Shown here: one piece after another, positions 5,801-11,626 of the stretch
Position numbering within the stretch: position 1 is the first letter of the stretch
How the letters are laid out: the number at the start of each line of letters is the position of its first letter
Source of the DNA: DASYYE01 sp035946955
Lineage (GTDB): Bacteria; Actinomycetota; Actinomycetes; Streptosporangiales; Streptosporangiaceae
Length of the DNA: 11,626 nucleotides
Reading direction: 5' to 3'
Assembly (NCBI GenBank): GCA_035946955.1
Contig: DASYYE010000371.1
Coordinates: forward strand, 1 to 11,626
Made by a program: the position numbers and the translations under genes
Notes under the pieces: model-generated
Told to the model about the DNA's origin: nothing
What the model saw: the letters and a program-made list of their open reading frames with translations, nothing else
Database searches by the model: none

Positions 5801-5860
5801 CGGGCTAACATGCGGTAAGGACTGGGGCCGGACATCGGGCCTCCCCCAACCGCTTGCGTG

Positions 5861-5866
5861 AGGGAG
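5861..5866 (+). promoter_or_regulatory. clpC ribosome binding site
   Basis: AGGGAG ends 7 bases before the ATG at 5874 and fixes the clpC start at a product beginning MFERFTDRARR, the normal ClpC N-terminus. Confidence 0.7.
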
Positions 5867-5873
5867 CTACGAG

Positions 5874-8411
<2,538 letters not shown>

Positions 8412-8431
8412 ACCAGACAAGCCCTGGCAGA

Positions 8432-8462
8432 GGACGCCCGGCGCTACTGGCGCCGGGCGTCC
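8432..8462. terminator. bidirectional terminator between clpC and mutY
   Basis: A perfect 13-bp stem (8432-8444 with 8450-8462, GGACGCCCGGCGC and its complement) has a 5-base loop and starts 20 bases after the clpC stop. Only TT follows on the + strand, as is usual for actinobacterial terminators. Because mutY ends at 8492 on the other strand, the same hairpin probably stops both genes. Confidence 0.85.
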
Positions 8463-8491
8463 TTGCTCGCCAGACCCACTCCGGAAGCGAG

Positions 8492-9361
8492 CTAGGCGGG
8501 CAGGCTGTAACAGCCGCCGGGCATGTGCTGGGCCAGGCCGTCAGTGACCAGGCTCGCGAGGGCGCGGGCACGCTGGTCAGCGTCGGCCCAGGCGGCGTCC
8601 AGCCGCGCGGCCGGCACCGGCTCTGCCGCCTCGCGGAGCACCGCGAGCAGCCGTCCCCGGCACTGGCGGTCCGTCCCCCCGTAACGCTGGCCGCGCCGCG
8701 TAAGCCCCGAGGCGGGGTTCCCGGCCTGGTGCCAGGCGCAGGCCCGGGCCACCGGGCAGCTCGCACAGCGGGGCCGGGTGGCGGTGCACACCAGCGCACC
8801 GAGTTCCATCACCGCGACCGACCAGCGCGGGGCGAGCGCGGGCTCATACGGGAGCAGCGACTCGGCCAGCGCGGTCTCTGCGGCGGCTGGGCTGTTGGCG
8901 GGCCGCTCCTGCCCCTGGACAAGCCGGGCCAGCACGCGCCGCACATTGGTGTCGAGGACCGGGTGGCGCTGCCCGAAGGCGAACGTGGCGACCGCGGCAG
9001 CCGTGTAGGCACCGACCCCTGGCAGCCTGCGCAGCTCTTCGATGGCCGAGGGCACCTCGCCACCATGGTCTCCGGTGATGATCCGTGCGGCTTCGTGCAG
9101 GCGCACGGCCCGTCGTGGGTAGCCAAGGCGCCCCCACTGCCGCAGCGCCTCGCCGGGTGGGTCGGCGGCCAGCGCGGGTGGGGCAGGCCAGCGGTCCAGC
9201 CAGGCCGCATAGGCAGGCAGCACTCTCGTCACCGGTGTCTGCTGCAGCATGAACTCGCTGACCAGCACCGCCCACGGGCCGGCTGACGGGCGGCGCCAGG
9301 GGAGGTCACGCGCGCTCACCCCGTACCAGCCCACGATGTCGGCCACTAGCGCATTCGTCAT
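8492..9361 (-). CDS. mutY: adenine DNA glycosylase MutY
   Basis: This 289-residue protein removes adenine mispaired with 8-oxoguanine, limiting G:C to T:A mutations. Visible features are SEFMLQQTPV with the catalytic E36; the helix-hairpin-helix LPGVGAYTAAAV (113-124) with Y119 at the position occupied by Ser in E. coli and Tyr in human and Geobacillus MutY; D137 in VLDTNVRRVLAR; and a 4Fe-4S cluster C192-x6-C199-x2-C202-x5-C208. The last 80 residues (YGGTDRQCRG onward) form the short C-terminal domain seen in actinobacterial MutY rather than the long NUDIX-like domain, in keeping with a length of about 300. The ATG at 9361 is chosen by protein alignment; no Shine-Dalgarno precedes it. It lies downstream of radA on the same strand but 319 bases away, so co-transcription is uncertain. 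Confidence 0.95.
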   Translation of the reverse strand: MTNALVADIVGWYGVSARDLPWRRPSAGPWAVLVSEFMLQQTPVTRVLPAYAAWLDRWPAPPALAADPPGEALRQWGRLGYPRRAVRLHEAARIITGDHGGEVPSAIEELRRLPGVGAYTAAAVATFAFGQRHPVLDTNVRRVLARLVQGQERPANSPAAAETALAESLLPYEPALAPRWSVAVMELGALVCTATRPRCASCPVARACAWHQAGNPASGLTRRGQRYGGTDRQCRGRLLAVLREAAEPVPAARLDAAWADADQRARALASLVTDGLAQHMPGGCYSLPA

Positions 9362-9680
9362 GACGCGCTGATTGTGCCACGCCACCGTCCGGGGGTGCGC
9401 AAGCTGTCGCCACGGGGCATGTGCCTCCCAGGTTGTGAGCGTCCGCGTCGGCGTGCCATTAACTACGCTGAGTAGCCATAGTGCATACTCAGGGTATGCA
9501 ACGTGGTGCGTCTGGCTTGGCTGGCCGTCCGGTGCGAGACGGCGGCTGCACGGCCACCGCGCTCGCCCCCGGTATACACAGCGCCATGGTCTCCGTGCTC
9601 GGTGGCCCCGGCGTGGCTGTGCCCTGAGTGACCGGAGTGCTTGAGTGAACCAGCCTCGATGTGGCCGCCTCCTGAGCGGC
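9362..9680. other. 319-base gap between radA and mutY
   Basis: No convincing gene is seen on either strand. The gap contains an AT-rich patch (about 9463-9500) with the palindrome at 9482-9500, and three GAGTG units (9626-9630, 9635-9639, 9643-9647) spaced 9 and 8 bases apart. GCCGC (9664-9668) pairs with GCGGC (9676-9680) directly after the radA stop and might be a weak terminator for radA. The mutY promoter should lie here, but I could not fix its boxes. No remnant of disA was recognised. Confidence 0.5.
9482..9500. promoter_or_regulatory. 7-bp palindrome, possible operator upstream of mutY
   Basis: TGCATAC (9482-9488) and GTATGCA (9494-9500) form a perfect inverted repeat with a 5-base spacer, about 120 bases upstream of the mutY start and in the most AT-rich part of the gap. 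It could be a dimeric regulator site or a hairpin. I do not recognise the motif, and it does not match the actinobacterial LexA box. Confidence 0.4.
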
Positions 9681-11105
9681 TCAATGACCCAGTGCGGCGG
9701 CGATCGCCTCCTTGACGTCGGCCACTTCCCGTACTTCGAGCCCGGCCTTGGCCGGGGAACGGCCATTGGACCCGGACTGGGCCGTAGGCAGGCATCCCGA
9801 GCCCGCTGGGACCACGGCGCGGCGGAAACCCATCCGCTCTGCCTCAGCCAGGCGGCGGGGCACACCGGGGACGCGCCGTACCTCGCCCGCGAGGCCGACC
9901 TCGCCGATGGCCACCACCGAGGCGTCGATGGTGAGGTTCGCCGCCGTGCTGGCCATGGCCATGGCGACCGCCAGGTCAACCGCTGGCTCGGTGAGCCGTA
10001 CGCCCCCGACCGTGGCCGCGTACACGTCGTGCTTGCCGATCGTGACGTTGGCGCGGCGCTGCAGGACCGCCATGACCATGCCGACCCGGGCGGCATCAAG
10101 TCCCGAGGTGACCCGGCGGGGGATCTCCAGCACGGATGCCGCGATCAGGGTCTGCACCTCGGCGACCAGTGGCCTGCGTCCCTCCAGGGTGACAGTCACG
10201 CAGGTGCCGGGCACCGGAGTGTCACGGCGGGACAGGAACAGGCCGCTGGGGTCGGGCAGCCCGATCAGCCCGTACTCGCCCAGTTCGAAGCAGCCCACTT
10301 CGTCGGTGGGCCCGAAGCGGTTCTTCAGCGCGCGCACCATCCGGAGTTGGGCATGGCGGTCACCCTCGACCTGAAGGACCACATCGACCAGGTGCTCGAG
10401 GGCCCTTGGCCCGGCGATCGACCCGTCCTTGGTGACGTGACCGACCAGCACCGTGGTCAGCGGCCGCTGCTTGGCGACCGCCATGAGCACGGCGGTGACC
10501 TCCCGGATCTGGCTGACGCCGCCAGGTGTCCCTTCCACTTCCGGTGCCATGATCGTCTGGACCGAGTCCACGATCAGCAGTTCGGGTTGCACCGCTTCCA
10601 CCTGGGCCAGCACGGCAGGCAACTCGGTCTCCGCAGCTATGTAGAGGTCCGCGCCAACTGCCCCCACCCGGTCCGCGCGGAGCCGGACCTGCGCGGCCGA
10701 CTCCTCACCGGTCACGTACAGGACGGGGCCCGACTCCGAGACGAGCGCGCTGGCCTCCAGGAGCAGGGTGGACTTGCCAACTCCCGGCTCACCGGCCAGC
10801 AGTACCACCGCCCCTTGGACGAGCCCGCCCCCGAGGACTCGGTCGAGCTCGTCCAGGCCGGTGGGGCGGCAGGCGGCGCCGAGTGCGTCCACCTCGTTGA
10901 TCCGCACGGCCCGGCCCGATCCCGCGATGGCGCCCGGGGCCGTGCCTGGCAGAGCCGGACCGGCCCGCCGGGTGTGGGCAACTGCGGGTGCCGAGGGGTG
11001 TATGGTTCCCCACGACTGGCACTCTCCGCAGCGCCCGGACCACTTGGTGCTACGCCAGCCGCATTCGGCGCAGGCGTAAACGGGGCCGGTGGATGATCGG
11101 GCCAT
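9681..11105 (-). CDS. radA: DNA repair protein RadA (Sms)
   Basis: The 474-residue product has the complete RadA architecture. An N-terminal zinc ribbon (C12-x2-C15, C26-x2-C29) is followed by a RecA-like ATPase with Walker A GEPGVGKS (105-112), Walker B LLIVD (D180) and the RadA signature KNRFG (261-265). A C-terminal Lon-protease-like domain (about 335-445) contains DVYAATVGGVRL and GEVGLAGEVR. RadA is a hexameric DnaB-like motor that drives branch migration and processes recombination intermediates. The ATG at 11105 gives the usual short lead before the zinc ribbon; a TTG at 11150 is in frame but unsupported. There is no Shine-Dalgarno, but TAGCGT ends 7 bases before the ATG, so the message may be leaderless. 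It is divergent from the isomerase gene and upstream of mutY. Confidence 0.97.
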   Translation of the reverse strand: MARSSTGPVYACAECGWRSTKWSGRCGECQSWGTIHPSAPAVAHTRRAGPALPGTAPGAIAGSGRAVRINEVDALGAACRPTGLDELDRVLGGGLVQGAVVLLAGEPGVGKSTLLLEASALVSESGPVLYVTGEESAAQVRLRADRVGAVGADLYIAAETELPAVLAQVEAVQPELLIVDSVQTIMAPEVEGTPGGVSQIREVTAVLMAVAKQRPLTTVLVGHVTKDGSIAGPRALEHLVDVVLQVEGDRHAQLRMVRALKNRFGPTDEVGCFELGEYGLIGLPDPSGLFLSRRDTPVPGTCVTVTLEGRRPLVAEVQTLIAASVLEIPRRVTSGLDAARVGMVMAVLQRRANVTIGKHDVYAATVGGVRLTEPAVDLAVAMAMASTAANLTIDASVVAIGEVGLAGEVRRVPGVPRRLAEAERMGFRRAVVPAGSGCLPTAQSGSNGRSPAKAGLEVREVADVKEAIAAALGH

Positions 11106-11112
11106 GTGCGGG

Positions 11113-11118
11113 ACGCTA
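11113..11118 (-). promoter_or_regulatory. possible -10 box for leaderless radA transcription
   Basis: On the minus strand TAGCGT fits TAnnnT and is separated from the radA ATG by 7 bases, which would place the transcription start on the A of the start codon. No clear -35 box is seen 17-18 bases further upstream, so support is moderate. Confidence 0.35.
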
Positions 11119-11198
11119 TCGGGTGGGTACGACAGTCCGGTCCGGGACAATAAGCTGACTTAGCGGGGATGCTCATGGCGGTTTTGGAAGGAGAGATG

Positions 11199-11626
11199 GT
11201 GAGCCTTGCCGTCAAGGCCCCCTCACCTCTTGTCGCGTTGTCCACTGCGTCGGTGTTCCCAGACAGGGTGCCCGATGCGTTTGAGGCCGCAGCGCGTCTT
11301 GGATATGACGGGCTCGAGGTCATGGTGTCGGCCGACGCAGTCAGCCAGGACGTGGACGTTCTCAAACGCATGGTGGACTACCACCAGCTTCCTGTGCTCT
11401 CGGTCCACGCGCCCTGCCTGCTCGTCACACAGCGCGTGTGGGGCCGAGACCCGTGGGGCAAGCTGAGCCGGGCACGCGAGATGGCAGAGGCGCTGGGGGC
11501 CGGTGTCGTCGTGGTCCACCCGCCGTTCCGCTGGCAGCGTGACTACGCACGCGAGTTCGCCGAGAGCCTGGCGCGGCTGCGGGAGGAGACCGACATCGTC
11601 TTCCCGGTCGAGAACATGTACCCGCT
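11199..11626 (+). CDS. sugar phosphate isomerase/epimerase family TIM-barrel protein (partial)
   Basis: The first 142 residues of an AP endonuclease 2/xylose isomerase-like TIM barrel (PF01261 type) run off the window edge. Recognisable strands carry the expected metal-site residues: GYDGLEVM (E40), LSVHAPC (H70), VVVVHPPF (H107) and PVENMYP (E138). Members bind two or three divalent metals and act on sugars, sugar phosphates or, in endonuclease IV, abasic DNA; the actual substrate is unknown. GGAAGGAG (11186-11193) is a good ribosome site. GTG 11199 has the best spacing (5 bases), ATG 11196 is only 2 bases away, and ATG 11169 and 11175 are in frame upstream without a site. It is divergent from radA, with less than 100 bases between the starts. 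Confidence 0.85.
   Translation, partial: MSLAVKAPSPLVALSTASVFPDRVPDAFEAAARLGYDGLEVMVSADAVSQDVDVLKRMVDYHQLPVLSVHAPCLLVTQRVWGRDPWGKLSRAREMAEALGAGVVVVHPPFRWQRDYAREFAESLARLREETDIVFPVENMYP

Noticed and set aside
5751..5820. GGGGAACC followed by GGCTAAC, faintly like parts of the c-di-AMP (ydaO) riboswitch
   Set aside because: The distance is far too short for that riboswitch, the other conserved blocks are missing, and the intervening bases form a simple hairpin.
9496..9627. 43-codon + strand ORF in the radA-mutY gap
   Set aside because: There is no ribosome site, the start lies within the palindrome at 9482-9500, and nothing is recognised in the translation.
9640..9646. CTTGAGT, a half-site of the HspR-binding HAIR element
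   Set aside because: The partner ACTCAAG is absent at the required 7-base spacing, and no chaperone gene starts here.
9362..10099. Extension of the mutY frame upstream to 10099
   Set aside because: The MutY N-terminus starts at 9361, and the extra residues overlap radA and show no glycosylase or other domain.
9645..11096. 483-residue + strand frame opposite radA
   Set aside because: The radA strand carries all family motifs; the opposite frame is a GC-driven shadow.

Overview
The window is chromosomal DNA from a high-GC Gram-positive bacterium of the phylum Actinomycetota. The support is the lsr2 nucleoid-protein gene (restricted to this phylum), high GC at third codon positions, an actinobacterial-type short MutY, a likely SigR/SigH-type promoter and a ClgR-like box in front of clpC, and no tRNA, rRNA, insertion sequence or CRISPR array. 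I cannot name a genus with confidence.

Layout, left to right. 1-339: mostly unexplained, with the possible tail of an incoming reading frame. 340-843 (+): an ArgA/Rv2747-type amino-acid N-acetyltransferase (first step of arginine synthesis). 896-4084 (-): a large two-part repair protein, a complete endonuclease Q-type PHP nuclease with zinc finger fused to a UvrD/PcrA-type superfamily 1 helicase. 4290-4529 (+): a small single-pass membrane protein. 4725-5060 (+): Lsr2. 5061-5873: an 813-base gene-free stretch that is unusually rich in nested inverted repeats and ends in the clpC control region. 5874-8411 (+): ClpC, closed by a strong terminator shared with the convergent mutY. 8492-9361 (-): MutY. 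9362-9680: a 319-base gap. 9681-11105 (-): RadA. 11199-end (+): a sugar phosphate isomerase/AP endonuclease 2-like TIM-barrel protein, cut by the window edge.

Themes. DNA repair is over-represented: an EndoQ-helicase fusion (incision at deaminated bases and abasic sites, with unwinding), MutY (A:8-oxoG repair) and RadA (recombination branch migration). Protein quality control (ClpC) and chromatin silencing (Lsr2) sit in the middle. disA, often the partner of radA, is not between radA and mutY.

Most worth a second look are (i) the EndoQ-UvrD fusion, whose C-terminus QLRLL resembles a sliding-clamp-binding peptide, and (ii) the lsr2-clpC intergenic region. There, hand folding gives a chain of hairpins (5171-5422) followed by a multi-branched domain closed by a 15-pair helix (5431-5446 with 5673-5687). 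The imperfect pairs are G-U on the + strand, as expected for a + strand RNA. All pairings and base counts were done by eye; no folding, covariation or database search was run.
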